Shown here piece by piece: positions 20,601-31,228 of a DNA stretch of 64,000 bases. The first letter of the stretch is position 1, and the number at the start of each line of letters is the position of its first letter. The notes under the pieces were generated by a model. It was not told where the DNA came from. It did no database searches and saw only the letters and a program-made list of their open reading frames with translations. Source of the DNA: Kryptolebias marmoratus (taxonomy: Eukaryota; Chordata; Actinopteri; Cyprinodontiformes; Rivulidae); NCBI RefSeq assembly GCF_001649575.2, contig NC_051440.1, positions 20,564,974-20,628,973 of the forward strand, written 5' to 3'. A program made the translations under genes and the position numbers.

Positions 20601-23518
20601 CGCTGTTATTAGCGGTCAGCGCGGCGGTTACGCAGTCAAAACGTGTTCAGGTTCCGTGGTAGAACCGGTGGACGGTCTGTTATTAGCGGCGGCCAACAGG
20701 GTCAACCAATCAGATGTGTCTGCTGGAAAGGTTCGGGCCAATAGGGCATTTTTCTACATTGTTTGTGATCGAAGATAAACTTATTTGAACGGAGAACGAG
20801 TCTGCAACAGTCTCATTAAAATATGAGGATTCCTCTGAGATCACTAATGCCCCTTTTACACGGGCTCTAATTGAGAAGTCCGGCTCTACTCCGCTCTACT
20901 TGGCTCGGCTCGATAAAGAATGCATCGCGTTCACACCGGCCAGTTTGGTCGTTAGCAGAGGAACGCCTCCTCGCGACCAAAACTTGGCGCAAGTTGTGGA
21001 AACAAAGTTGGCCCTGTGTTGTTGCTGCTTTTTAAACTTATGGGGATTCTCCTGAGACTTCAGGAAGAGAGGCGCAGTGGAAGAAATGCTCTGGATGCCG
21101 CCATTGTTGCGCGGAGTAGGACAGCTGTTATCCGCCTGAGATTTCAGGCTTTACAGCGCCTTCAGCTGGGGGACAGACGGCAGAAACGTTGCAGGGTAAG
21201 CCAACGCTGTTGTTTATATTCCTACCTTCGCTCTTTATGCTTGCATCTGGTCACACCCACGACCAATGAGTGAACAGGAGCTAAACTTGTGCCACCCACA
21301 AAGCAGGGCCGACCCGGCTGGCCCGACTCCGAAGCAGGGACCAAAGAAGCAGGGCCGGCCTCAAAAAAAATGCCGGTGGAAACGCGCGCAAAGCAAGCTG
21401 AGTAGAGTGGAGCCGGGACCTTTAGAGCTGGTGTAAAAGGGGCATAAAATGGGAAGAGTTAAAGACGCTGATTCATGAACTAAAAGTTGAACTGAGATGG
21501 TTTTTTATTTACTTTAGGTACCAAACAATTACACACACACACACACACACACTGTCTTCTGTTATATTGTTCCTACTCATTTACAGTGTCTTGCACAAGG
21601 AAGTACAACTTCCTCAAAGTTTCTGGGAAACTGATGGAAAACTTCCTCACAAAGCAAGCGTTTGGTCATCTGCAGCCCAGCGAGGGCTCCGTACTGACGA
21701 ACACCGAGCGCCGGGGCGTAAATATTAAACACTGCTCGGATGACGAACTCTGACGTTATCAAATCCTCCTCGATGACATCATCACTGAGGCATCGCAGAT
21801 ACAAGCAGGAAGTTGTGCAACGAGACAAATGGTTTGTTTTAGTCACTTCAAATCAAACTGACTGAAACATCTGAGTCTTAACGTTACGATTATTTAGATT
21901 GTAACTCTGTTTGTTGGCAAAAATGTAAACAAAAACAAACTAGCTTTTAAGACGAATATGAAAACGTTCAAACCCCAGTCCTGTTTAGGCTACTGACCAT
22001 CAACAATTTATCCTAAAACGAGCAGATTATTGTGTAAATATTAAAAAAAACAAGAAAACTGGCTCCAAACAGAAGCCACCGAATGACCTGATTTCTAAAA
22101 ATCAGCTACAAAAAAAACACTAATCTGTCGACTTTTAGCGAGAACTTCTCTCTTTTCTGTTTCATAAAACATATTTTCTGACTGTCAAGGCCATAAAAAG
22201 ACCCTGATGTGTGAAGTTTACACTCTTTGACTGCCTTCTCCATAAAAAACGTCTACAACTCTAACTCACGTCAATCAAAAATAAATAAAATAAATGTTTC
22301 TTGAGTAAAAAAACAGTTATGAAACATAACAGGCACTTTGGAATAAAGATTCTAATAGAAAATAGAAATAAACTAAAGTTAATCTCAATACATTTAAAAC
22401 ATTAACATGTTTAGAGTTTTAATCACGTCATAATTCAGAGTTATATAAAAAATAAATACAATTAACAACGCAGGGCTCTGGATTAGGACTTCATATGTTT
22501 ATGATGAGAAGAGCTTCACATGTGGGAAAGTAAAAATTTTATTTAACACATCTAGACTGTAACCTGTCAGTATTTAAAACGACAGCGGCACAGTTGAGTT
22601 ATTTTTATCTTATGCCAAACCACACTGATAAATAGGTGGAGACCAACTTAAAGCCACATAATCACCCAAGTTCTTCACACTGAGCTCATCTTTGTCTTTC
22701 AGTCGGTCTGTTTTAACAAAAACACAGCCGATAATAAAATATAATATATGTGAAGTCGAGGCAATTAATGGAAACAAGCCCGATGCACATTTAGATATTT
22801 GTTTCATGCAGCATTTCAAAATAAAAGCGCAGCTACTGCAGAGCTGCAACAAACTACATTCAATGAACTTGTTTTCTGCTGTGTGTTTAAAACTTTGCGT
22901 GGTGTGAGCTACATCACAACAGAAAACCTACAGATATAACATTTATTACTCCGCTGCTGAACTGGGAGCGTCGATGAGAAAACTGGAAAATTGTTGGTTT
23001 TTTTTGTAAAATTGGCGAAAGAATGCTGAGCGCTGGATGAGTTTTATGAAATCTGATGACTCTGAAACGGAACTGTTAAAGTTAAAACAATTAAAACAAA
23101 GGCTAGAATGAGCAAAATGGTAGCTAAAAGCTAAAAAAACAAGGACTAGAAGAGCTCCTTTTATTTCAATGAGAAAAAAAATGTAAATAAAGTTGAATTT
23201 TTCAAAAAACATGTAAGTTACAAAGGCCAAAACTCATAGCTGTAATGACCTGAAGGAGCTGAAGGTTTTGATTTAGGAATGGTTAAAACAGCTGAAAGTA
23301 TGCTGAAGTAGCTACAGTCCAAACAGAAGAAACTATAAACTGTGTCATCTTCAATTCTTGCCAATGAGAATTAAAGATTAGTTAATTTCATGTTCTGAGA
23401 GGAAAAACAGGCGTATTCGGACGTATCTGAGCCCGCTCACCTGGTCCAGCTGTATGAGCTGGGGGTAGGCCCCGGGCATCTGGATGGCTATTTTCACGAT
23501 GTCCTTCGGTGGCGGCAT
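8700..23518 (-). CDS. elmo3: ELMO3, engulfment and cell motility protein 3, about 715 aa, 20 coding exons
   Basis: ELMO proteins bind DOCK1-family proteins to form a bipartite exchange factor for Rac in the cytoplasm and at the membrane, driving engulfment and migration. Coding exons, listed 5' to 3' on the minus strand: 23441-23518, 19945-19985, 19767-19839, 18751-18801, 16710-16879, 16490-16589, 16255-16406, 15581-15659, 13836-13886, 13617-13739, 12877-12999, 12687-12791, 12431-12539, 12207-12343, 10138-10301, 9865-9977, 9661-9765, about 9164-9243, 9012-9092, 8700-8912. All phases close. The protein starts [20 protein letters not shown], has armadillo-like repeats, an ELMO/CED-12 domain around residues 310-480, a PH domain around 545-665 ([18 protein letters not shown]) and a proline-containing tail ([12 protein letters not shown]). 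Human ELMO1 is 727 residues, so this is full length. The start codon follows an acceptor at 23551-23553, so at least one non-coding first exon lies upstream. The donor after the 16490-16589 exon (gttctt) is weak. ELMO3 rather than ELMO1/2 is chosen because of its neighbours e2f4 and fbxl9. Confidence 0.96.
9362..9545 (+). mobile_element. Tc1-like transposon fragment (5' end)
   Basis: Contains GATTTGCCAATCTCAGAAAT, GGAACATAGTAAACATATCA and AGCATCTCAAACAAG, matching in order the 5' end of the longer Tc1-like relic at 24558-25723. It lies in an elmo3 intron and is truncated with no transposase reading frame. Confidence 0.65.
11308..11620 (-). promoter_or_regulatory. Candidate internal promoter and alternative first exon of elmo3
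   Basis: On the minus strand an ATG-GAG (11313-11308) is followed at once by a consensus donor, gtaagac. The next downstream elmo3 exon begins in phase 0 (codons for VMQVVREQ), so splicing would give a protein of about 253 residues starting [10 protein letters not shown], carrying only the end of the ELMO region, the PH domain and the tail. Upstream DNA is GC-richer than the rest of the intron and has a CACGTG E-box (11479-11484), CCAAT (in TGACCAATCA, 11511-11520) and a C-rich stretch. Human ELMO1 has a known short isoform starting at the equivalent exon. Inference without transcript data. Confidence 0.45.
11665..11850. repeat. Dispersed repeat copy (uninterrupted)
   Basis: Holds GTGGTAGTAGCTGAGATCAC, ACAGCTTCAACTCCGTCATT and GGCGGGCGATATGCATTCCT in the same order as the copy at 2511-3060, but without the inserted MITE. 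It serves as the empty-site reference for that nested insertion. Confidence 0.6.
13048..13255. mobile_element. Decayed palindromic hAT-type MITE
   Basis: A diverged relative of the element at 15908-16131: it has CACGCCTGATTCAGACGGTT, GGTTCTGCAGAAC, and AAAACATGCAGGAAAGCGGC near the right end, mirroring the left-end GCCGTCCTGGACGTTTTAGG. No clean target duplication remains. It lies in an elmo3 intron. Confidence 0.55.
13887..15580 (-). other. elmo3 intron with hAT-like element
   Basis: No exon is seen. Apart from the hAT-like element at 14398-14728 the intron looks like ordinary single-copy sequence. Confidence 0.55.
14398..14728. mobile_element. hAT-like MITE, copy B
   Basis: The left end reads ATGATTCCCAACGTTGG and the right end, reverse-complemented, reads GCAGTGGTTCCCAAAC, the hallmark terminus of many fish hAT elements. 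The interior matches copy A at 3890-4160. There is no reading frame for a transposase, so it is non-autonomous. Confidence 0.65.
15908..16131. mobile_element. hAT MITE with exact 8-bp target duplication
   Basis: A 224-bp element whose ends read CAGGGGTCTCCAATCCTGG and, inverted from the right, CAGTGATCTCCAACCCTGG. It is flanked on both sides by CCTTTAAA (15900-15907 and 16132-16139). The whole sequence folds into a long imperfect hairpin (GGGCCACCATCCTGCATG against CATGCAGGATGGTGGCCC). An 8-bp duplication is typical of hAT transposition. It sits in an elmo3 intron 123 bases from the exon beginning at 16255 and is otherwise non-coding. Confidence 0.85.
16880..18750 (-). other. elmo3 intron hosting a non-LTR insertion
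   Basis: No additional exon is seen. The stretch 16880-17900 is AT-rich unique-looking DNA, followed by the retrotransposon at 17914-18547 and about 200 bases of plain intron. Confidence 0.55.
17914..18547 (+). mobile_element. 5'-truncated RTE/Rex3-type non-LTR retrotransposon
   Basis: Encodes on the plus strand the C-terminal end of a non-LTR reverse transcriptase, beginning [20 protein letters not shown], with [13 protein letters not shown] and, in another frame, [20 protein letters not shown]. The frame is broken near two unresolved bases (18210 and 18237) and by further shifts. It ends in a GATG tandem tail (18528-18547). Exact 11-bp target duplications ATAGTAAAAAT flank it (17903-17913 and 18548-18558), so only about 634 bp of a longer element was inserted. 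The GATG tail and protein ending point to the Rex3/RTE group known from fish; the group name is from memory. Non-functional. Confidence 0.8.
20848..21444. mobile_element. PIF/Harbinger-type MITE with TAA target duplication
   Basis: The terminal inverted repeats are long: left TGCCCCTTTTACACGGGCTC, right (inverted) TGCCCCTTTTACACCAGCTC. They continue inward with GGCTCTACTCCGCTCTAC against GGCTCCACTCTACTCAGC. The element is flanked by TAA at 20845-20847 and 21445-21447. A 3-bp TAA/TTA duplication suggests the PIF/Harbinger superfamily. At 597 bp it is non-autonomous; an internal open frame at 21016-21273 is not recognisable as a transposase. Confidence 0.75.
21531..21552. repeat. (CA)n microsatellite
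   Basis: Eleven AC units in the elmo3 first coding intron. A similar shorter tract lies at about 18804-18822, beside the acceptor of the coding exon ending at 18801. Confidence 0.9.
21577..21846 (-). other. Unassigned coding-like open frame
   Basis: An 89-codon minus-strand frame in a GC-richer island inside an AT-rich elmo3 intron, with ordered protein-like composition (for example [20 protein letters not shown] and [12 protein letters not shown]). A possible acceptor lies within the frame before a TGATGATG string, and a possible gtaaat donor lies at its 3' end. The alternating hydrophobic pattern resembles a helical-repeat protein, but I cannot name a family. It may be a captured or relict exon or chance. 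It does not fit the elmo3 reading frame. Confidence 0.25.
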
Positions 23519-24557
23519 GTTGGCCTTCGTTTGGCTCCACCTCAGAGTCGCTGTGGACAAAACAAACAAAACACTCAGAAAAGTCCCAACATGCTGAGCT
23601 CAAAAGGGGGGCCTGAAAAGCTCCAGTCACCCTAATCGCCACGACCAAAAGGCCCAACATTCCTCGAGGGGTCGCGTTTCGCCCGCCGCCTTTTCACGCC
23701 ACGCTCAGAGGACGTGTTGGGAATGACTCTCAGCTACTCTCAGCTCAATATGTGTAAAACTGACTGAGTTGTTGCCTTTTTTTCTGTGAGTTTTATTACA
23801 ATCTGTTCACTGGTTCAGGAGATACTTTGGTAACAAACACACGTTACCGCTCCTCCTTCGCCTTTTGGCGGCAGGCCATAAAAACCCTTAAACGGTTGGC
23901 CTTAAATGTGACCAAACCCGGAGAACGGCCCGGTCATCTTCAGAATGACTCATGGCTTTCAGCAGAAATCTGTAAAACACCATCTTCCCGTTTTACTGAG
24001 TATTTTGGGTTCGCTGCGTAAATCTGTGAAGGCTCTCTGTGCAGACAGAACGAGCTGCTCACTTCTTTAGTGTCCACACACACACACTTCCTCCCAAATA
24101 TTCCGACAGCATTCCCAGAGGATACAGAAGAAGTTGTTGTGCTTCCAACCCTCCCCCCCTCCTTCCTTCTCCGAGCCTCAGTCCCGTTCTGCACACGGAA
24201 ACAATATGGCCGTTTCTAAACGGTTCATTTATCACGCTGCATTCGTGAGCCGGTGTCTGCTTGTGCATGGTGTCATTATTAACCCCACCCAGGGCTTCAA
24301 ACATGACCACTTCCAGTTTCAAACGGAAAGCTCTCTCTGCAGTTTATTATCCCCCCACCGGCTAATTCTGGGCTGCAGGAACGTCATTATGGGTCTTTTA
24401 ACTATTAGAGGTAGTTCCTTCTTTTTGTCACCGACTGTAGTTAATAGAACCACTTCTTATAAAAAGTTTTTAGTTCTTCCTTCAGAGTAGAGCTTTCCTA
24501 ACACGAGGGAAACCGTGTGTAAAACAGCAAACGCCGTCCAGCGATTAGCCAATCTGA

Positions 24558-25723
24558 AACCTGCAAAAACGTGGACGACCCAACCAAAATGTAAACAAAA
24601 ACAGAGTGCAATGATTTGCAAATCTCATAATCCAGATTTTATTCACAATGAAACATAGTAAACACAAATGTTTAAAGTAAGAAACTGTGAAACTTTTTGG
24701 GGAAAAAAAAAAAGGATAATTTTGAATTTTATGGAAGCAACGCATCTTTAAATGGTTGGGACAGGGACAATAAATAAGAAACATCCGGAGGAGCATTTTT
24801 GAAACTAATTAGGTTAATTAGCAACAGATCAGAAGGAGGACTGGGGATAAAAAGAACATTTTAAAGGCTGAATCTCTCAGAAGTAAAGATGGGCAGAGGT
24901 TCTCGACTCTGTAAAAACTGCTTAATTAAAGTGAAACAGTTTCAGAATAAAGTTCCTCTAGACTTTGAATATCCGATCATCTCCAGCTCATAATATCATC
25001 GAAAGGTTTAAAGAATCTGTAGAAATCTCTGAGGTCAGAGGTCAAGGCTGGATCTGGTTCTGTTCTGCTCAGGAACGCTTCCACAGATCATCGTCTGTAA
25101 ACACAGTTCACCGTGCTGTCTACAAATGCTGCTTAAAGCTCTATCAGGCAAAGAAGGAGCCAGATGTGAACAGACGTGTCTCCTCTGGACCAAAGAGGAG
25201 AACTGTTCTGAGGTCAGATGAGTCCAAACCATCCAGCCTGCCTCTCTGATGGTATGGACATGCATTAGTGCCTCTGGGATGAGCAGCTTACACATCTGGA
25301 AAGGCTCCATCAATGCAAAAAACTATAAACAGGTTTTTAGAACATCTGCTCCCATCTTTCATGGAAGGTCTTGCATATTTCAGCAAGACGATGCCAAACT
25401 GTCCGGGAGCTGAACTGAGCTGCCTGAAGTCCAGGCCTCCCACCAGCAGAAAACACAGATGAAAAGAGAAGACCCAGGACTAACCTTGGTTCAAAATGGC
25501 CACCAAGGCCTCAGCTCTAAAACTGGAGCCTCCAAAAACTCCAGCAACTGGTCTCCTCAGTTCCTAGACTTTGTGTTGCTGTCATTAAATTATAAACAAC
25601 ATTATTTTCCACCTAAAAACTGTACAATTCCTTAGTTTAAATGTCTGATATATTTTGTGATAAGACATCAGCAAACTGACATCTTACACAACGGGACAAC
25701 TTCCCTGGAACTGGGGTTGCAAA
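24558..25723 (+). mobile_element. Degraded Tc1-like DNA transposon
   Basis: The left end (CCTGCAAAAACGTGGACG) and right end (GGAACTGGGGTTGCAAAAAC) resemble a widespread fish Tc1/mariner element whose termini read GGTTGCAAAAAGTTGGGAC. Remnants of the transposase helix-turn-helix (around HNIIERFKESVEISE) and of later coding sequence (SVNTVHRAVYKCCLKLYQAK) are readable but interrupted by stops and deletions. The catalytic region is largely lost, so it is inactive. It lies upstream of the first coding exon of elmo3. Confidence 0.75.
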
Positions 25724-27699
25724 AACTTGGTTGAAACGGACATCATATTAACGACGACGACTGTTGACGCGAGTTTCAACAGGAGGAAAAAAGCTCAACC
25801 GCCTCCCGGGCGAAGAAGAATTTTAAGCAGATTTGTAGGAATGCAGGTTTGTTGTGGAGGAGCTTATGAGTCAGCTGCATCAGGAGGTAAAGGCACGTGC
25901 AGCTTTATCCTGTTGGGTTTTAAGCCGTCTGAGCCGTCGGATGAGTCCGCGTGTCCGTTTATTACCGATTTGGATCCACAACACAGACTTTTATTGTTGC
26001 GTTGTTCAAACAGACGATCGCAGGTTATTACGGAGAAGTTCAAACACGTTTCTCAAACATGCCTGCTTCAGTTCTGAAGCTGAAGCCGATTTAGGTTTCT
26101 GTAAGTTTGTGTCGTTAATAAAGTGTTTGAGTTAAAATCTGCTTTCTTTACTTTAAATGGGAGATGTACTCGTTTACAGAAGTAGCTGGGCAGGGACTCT
26201 GCCTCTTGGTTCCAACATGTTGGATGTTTGTAAGAAAAGATTAGATTTAGGAGCTTAATCTGCCCTGAGAAAAAACAACAATAACAACAAGATAACGACA
26301 GCAGCTGATTTTAGCTGCGTTCCTGTTAGTCTGTTGGTCAGTCACTCACGCTTTGTGTTTATTAGTGACCTCTATGAAAGCAGAAGTTGGAGCGCTTCGC
26401 TGCTCCGAGGCGTTCAGGAACGCCGTGTCAAACACAACGCCATCAAGGAAAGACGACAGCAAGCAGCGGTTGTTGAAGCTCATCATCACTTTTTTTTTTT
26501 TTGCCACCGCAACAATATTTTAAAAATGAAAAAAGAAAAAGAAAAAAAGACCCAAGTCGACAAAGCCAAACCACAGACTTCCTGAGAAACATCGTTCATA
26601 AACATAAGGCCAACTTAGAGTCATTTGGTGAAAAAAAAACACCGCCAAACGTCAAACCAACCATCATGAAATGCGATAAAAGGGAGATAATGTTTTTTTT
26701 TTGTCTGTTATTCCCCCAACCACAGGACCCAAACACCTTGCATCTAATCAGTCATAAACTTCTGTTTATTTAACAAATAAATACCAACACAGCATATTGG
26801 GTCATGTTCTGCTCACCTGAGGCTTCATCTTAAGGCCTAAAATAGAAATGCTTAGACTAACATGACATTTATAGATTTATTTTTTTTACCAAGATTGTAT
26901 GCTATAAAACAGAGGTAGCCAGTTGGATGTGCACAACAAGTTAATAAAAAAGGTTGTTTTGAAATTAAACAAAGGAAGGCACATCGCTGCCAGTCAGATC
27001 TCGGCCTTGCTTCCCTGGGACCTGTCCGTGCACGTGTCTTGCGTGCATGTGTCAAAACAGGGATCGGCTTTGTGACGCCATCCTCCGGGAAGATGGATAA
27101 ACTTGAGCAAAACGGCTTCATTTCCTGAACCATAAAACTCCAGAAAATGTTGCCAAAACTCCTGATGCAGTTCTTTAAATCAACTACAACTAAAATACAC
27201 AAGATGTGATGTTTTTTATTCATTTAATTACTTTAAATGACAGACCAGCTGTATGTATATATGTAAATACATTCATTTCCTTCATACTGAGCAGATGAGA
27301 CGGAGGTTAACCGCTGAAATGTGTGTGTCGGTGTGTGCATGCCTGTACCTGTTAATGTTCCCTGAGAGGAGCTGAAACCACACCTTTAGCACGTCTGTGT
27401 TTAAACACAAGTGATGGTTTTAGAACGCAGTGCTCGCTGAAGTCGACCCGGTAAAAGTAACGAATAACTCGCCGTCGAGTGATGCTCGCCGTGAGAACAT
27501 TTTCTTGTTTGTTTTTTTTAAGTTTTCTGCAGTCCAGCTGTTTCGACGTACTTTGTGTTATTTCAGCCAAACGACGGACGCTAAATATTTAAACTTTATT
27601 TACAAAAACGTTCTCCACAGAAAAACACCTGAACTTTATTCATTTCTTTTAAAAACTTTGTTCTTTTTGAGATCATCTTCAGCAAACTGCCTCTGTTGT

Positions 27700-28345
27700 C
27701 TTCTTCTGCTACTTTTAATAATTTAGCTAGCCATCTGCTACTTTTAGCTAGTTAGCCTTTTGACAGATTTTATTCAGGCTTTTGCTGCTTTTAGCTTTAA
27801 GCTACCGTTCTGCTACTTTTAACATTTTAGCTAGCAATTTGCCGTTTTAGCCTGTTGCTGCTACTTTTACCGTCAAGCTAGCCTTTTGATACTTTTAGCT
27901 TCTATTTACCCTTTTGGTACTTTAAGCTTTTTCTACATTTAGCTTTAAGATAATTTTCTGTTACTTTTACCTTCTAGCTAGCCTTTTGCTACTTTTTAGC
28001 TTCTGTTCTGCTACTTTTAGCATTTGAGTTAGGCTTTGAGCTGTTTTAAGCCAGCCTTCTGTTACTTTTAACTTCTGGTTAGCCCTTTGCTACTTTTAGC
28101 TTTTTGCTAGCTGTTTTTTTTGTCTACTTTTAGATGACATTTTGCTGCTTTTAGCTTCTAATTAGCCTTTTGGTACATTTAGCTTTAAACGACTGCTCTG
28201 CTACTTTTTCCATTTTAGTTAGCCTTTTGCTTTTTTTTAGCCACTTGCTACTACATTTAGCCTTTTGCTACTTTTAGCTACTGTTCTGCTGCTTTTATCG
28301 TTTTAGCCAGCCTTCTGCTCCTCTTATCGAACCTTTTGCTCTCTC
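27700..28345. repeat. Degenerate array, reverse orientation of AGCTAAAA family
   Basis: About 640 bases of diverged TTTTAGCT / CTACTTTTAGC / GCTAGCCTTTTGCTAC units. It is the reverse complement of the arrays at 5584-6290 and 46670-46880. No strict period or coding potential. Confidence 0.75.
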
Positions 28346-29559
28346 AGCTTTTAATCAGCGTAAAAAGTTGTTTCTTTACATAATGATTCAGCAGAAGATG
28401 AGATCTGAGTGTGGTTTGTTTACAGATTGTGTTTGTTTGTGAAACAAAGCACATAATAATAATTAGCTGCAGCACTTTTAGATTAAAAAAAATGTCCAAA
28501 AACTGGGAAGCTACGAGCTCAGATATGTACATTTTTCTGAAGTTCGCCTCAACAAACAAACCAATAAATCCAGACGGGTTGTTAGGCAAGTTCCTGGGTG
28601 ATTAATCTTTTTAGGTTTTTAATTCAAGCCGCTGTCAGATGTTACAGCCCAGAAGATGACATTTAGCACGATTACATGTCTGTCACATCTTCTGAGTGAA
28701 AAGTTTCAGTGCCTCAAAGACAGAGATGCTGATTTTTTTATTTTTACAGACCTGACAGGAAACTATGTCAAAATAAAAAAGATATTAAAAGGCTCACAGC
28801 ATTCAGCAGCAGCTGTCACTGTTTGTCTTGTGTTTGCTTAATTTGGCTTAAAACCACAAGCTGGCTGAGAGCTTTTCTTAGGCTGCAGAGCCCCTGGATG
28901 TGTGTGTGTGTGTGATTGGAGGGGGAGGATCTGAGCTGCCTGAAATTCCTGACTTGACAGAGGAACACACACTCAGTAATCTTGGATGTTTTTTTTATTT
29001 ATTTATAGGAAACACTGAAGTTATTAAACTCAGGTCATTGCTCTTCTTGGATGGAAATGAGAGGATTCTGACAGGCAGAACAAACAAACAAACAAACAGA
29101 CAGACAGACAGAGATACATGAAACTGCACCTTAGTGGCTCTGTTTTAGTTAAAGTTTAGCCTGACACTGGATGCTACAGAAGGTGTGATGTTCAGGCTTT
29201 TCCGTGTAAACAGACATTAAAACAAGGCCTTAATGAGGCGTGACTATCACCAAGTTGTGAAACTAATGTGGGTCAGCTGCACTGCTTTTATTTCTCCTCT
29301 TACCTGCTGTGGAAAGACAAGTCGAGGGTTTCTGTCCTGCAGGAACCGCCGAAATCAGAGCGAAAACATCGGAAACAATCCCGCCACCTTTTTTCGTCTC
29401 CTTCAGCACAGAGAGAGTCGGCCCGCGACGAGGGTTTGTTTTATAAAAAACATACGAAGTGTTGACGAAACCAAGAGAAAACTTCCTAAAACTTATTCTA
29501 AGGGGTGAAAAAAGGGTTCCTGGTCGGTTTTGAGCCGTTCGGTTCACTTTGAACAGGTC

Positions 29560-29720
29560 GTGTTTGTCAATTTCGGGTTTGGGACGCAGCTTCCGGTTAC
29601 GTTATTTCACAATAAAAGCCGTCACAGTCAGGGCGTCGCTTCGGAGCGGCAAAATTAACGCAATTCTCCAAGTAGAGGTCGTTCTCGCAGCCCTCACCCT
29701 GTGGCGCTTTAATACGTTAG
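29560..29720 (-). promoter_or_regulatory. Candidate elmo3 promoter
   Basis: A CpG-richer patch between e2f4 and the elmo3 coding exons carrying an ETS-type core (GCTTCCGG on plus, CCGGAAGC on minus, near 29590). Elmo3 needs a non-coding first exon upstream of 23550 and this is the best candidate location. Inference only; no donor could be matched with certainty. Confidence 0.25.
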
Positions 29721-29849
29721 TTTTCGCGAACTGATTTAACGATTTATGCAGTTTATGAATTCATTTATAAGACCGCAAAAAAACTTTAGCGGAAGAGCGC
29801 TTTTACTTTGAAATCAAGCTTGACAAGCTGCTACCAGCTCATTCCGTCA

Positions 29850-31200
29850 TGCTTGATAGTCCACCTATCCAAGTAAAAACTGCTCTTTTTCACAAAGTTC
29901 CGGGTCGGACATGTGTGGTTACAGCTGCCCTCTGCTGTTCACTGAAAACAGCACTTCTCTTTTTAGTGTTGCATTGTCAGGAGCCCAAACAAATGAGAAA
30001 CAGGATAGTTAGATGGTGGGCTGACAGAGTATTGCTTTGTTTAAGACACTGACACACTTTTTGCACCTGCTCTGTCTGTGAAAACTGCTCTAGTATTTTA
30101 ACAGATGTAAGGACTAAATAATCCAAAAATATGGTAACTAATAATCTAGGCTCTTCTAAAATTATTTATGCACTTTCATCATGATCTTAGGAAACTTTAA
30201 AGACTATGTTAACAAGTTATTTCAGAGGCTGCATGTTGACAAATGCATTCACAGAATATTTCTTCTGTAAATCTAGCAGAAAACTGTCTAAACTTCACCG
30301 CTACTGGAAACTTAAAAGTACAGGAAGTGCAACTGAAGTTCTGGAACTAATTAAAGAAGCCCATCTACCAAGCAAACCAAACGGCACACAGATGATATCA
30401 AAAGGTTTATTTCGTGTCGTCTGATGCAACTACAGCCGGGCAGTTCTGAGTGGTTCGGACGAGCGGACCCGGACGGGATGGGTCCTGACCCAGTGAAGCC
30501 GAGCTCCTAACTGAGAACGGAGAGCAACCAATCTGTCCGCAGCGATGTTAAAGTGCAGCAAAGAGACAACAAACCAGAGAGTTGTGTTGATGAACTCCTT
30601 CAGGTGCGGCCCCCCCAGACAGTCCTGCAACACCAGATCTCAGCGGTATAAAAAAATAAACACTATTCTATACAAGCAGCACATCCTTTACATACATCCA
30701 CATCATCCAGGGCAAAACGAGACGTTACATAAAGTGATGAAACGCTGCTGCGACGTGTAACAAGCAACTAATAAGAGCTGAAAACGAGGTGATAGTATTC
30801 ACCTACCACAAAGAAAACAGGAATCAGTGCCACAGATACAAACAGAAAGAAAAAGTAGCGTATTTGATGACATGTCGAGCACGTTCTCTGAATGAGGTTA
30901 CACTTTATTATAAATACAAACGTAGCTTCGATGGTACTCGTACACACAGATATATTTATGGCGGGGCTGGAAGCGACTCCTCTGACGTAAACCACTTCAG
31001 GTACATCAGTGCAAGCAAATCCGAAAGGTACAAAACAGGTAGAAAAGTCATGAAAAGTGACACTTGTTTATCAGCAGGAATATGTTTTAAACCACCAGAT
31101 CAGAATCGCTTTTTTAAAATGTTTTAAAGACAGAATTAACTGCAGGGCACCGGGATGAAGAGCAAAGAGTTTACAGGATAAAATGTGTGCTATAATTTCC
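29850..31200. other. Intergenic / e2f4 3' flank
   Basis: No assigned gene. A GC-richer block at about 30420-30660 contains a minus-strand open frame (30430-30633) with hydrophobic segments that I cannot identify. The rest is AT-rich and may include the far end of a longer e2f4 3'UTR. Confidence 0.4.
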
Positions 31201-31218
31201 TCACAAGCCCTGTAGATT

Positions 31219-31228
31219 TTTATTTATT
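31219..31228 (-). terminator. Candidate poly(A) signals of e2f4
   Basis: Two overlapping TTTATT strings on plus (AATAAA on minus), about 680 bases after the e2f4 stop codon. A further candidate lies at 30904-30909. Confidence 0.4.

Larger units (their letters stand above)
19986..23440 (-). other. elmo3 first coding intron
   Basis: Contains a dispersed-repeat scrap near 20225-20290 (GGCAGCCATCTTGATTAC), the Harbinger-type MITE at 20848-21444, a CA microsatellite (21531-21552), an unexplained minus-strand open frame at 21577-21846, and a short AGCTAAAA remnant near 23095-23140. The stretch 21850-22940 is AT-rich with nothing recognisable. Confidence 0.5.
23551..29500 (-). other. Presumed 5' non-coding intron of elmo3
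   Basis: Upstream of the elmo3 start exon (acceptor at 23551-23553) no coding exon was recognised for 6 kb. The stretch holds a dispersed-repeat copy near 23700-23870, the Tc1-like relic (24558-25723), AT-rich DNA with nothing recognisable, the AGCTAAAA array (27700-28345), a GT tract near 28899-28912 and an AAAC/ACAG simple repeat near 29080-29112. Confidence 0.5.
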
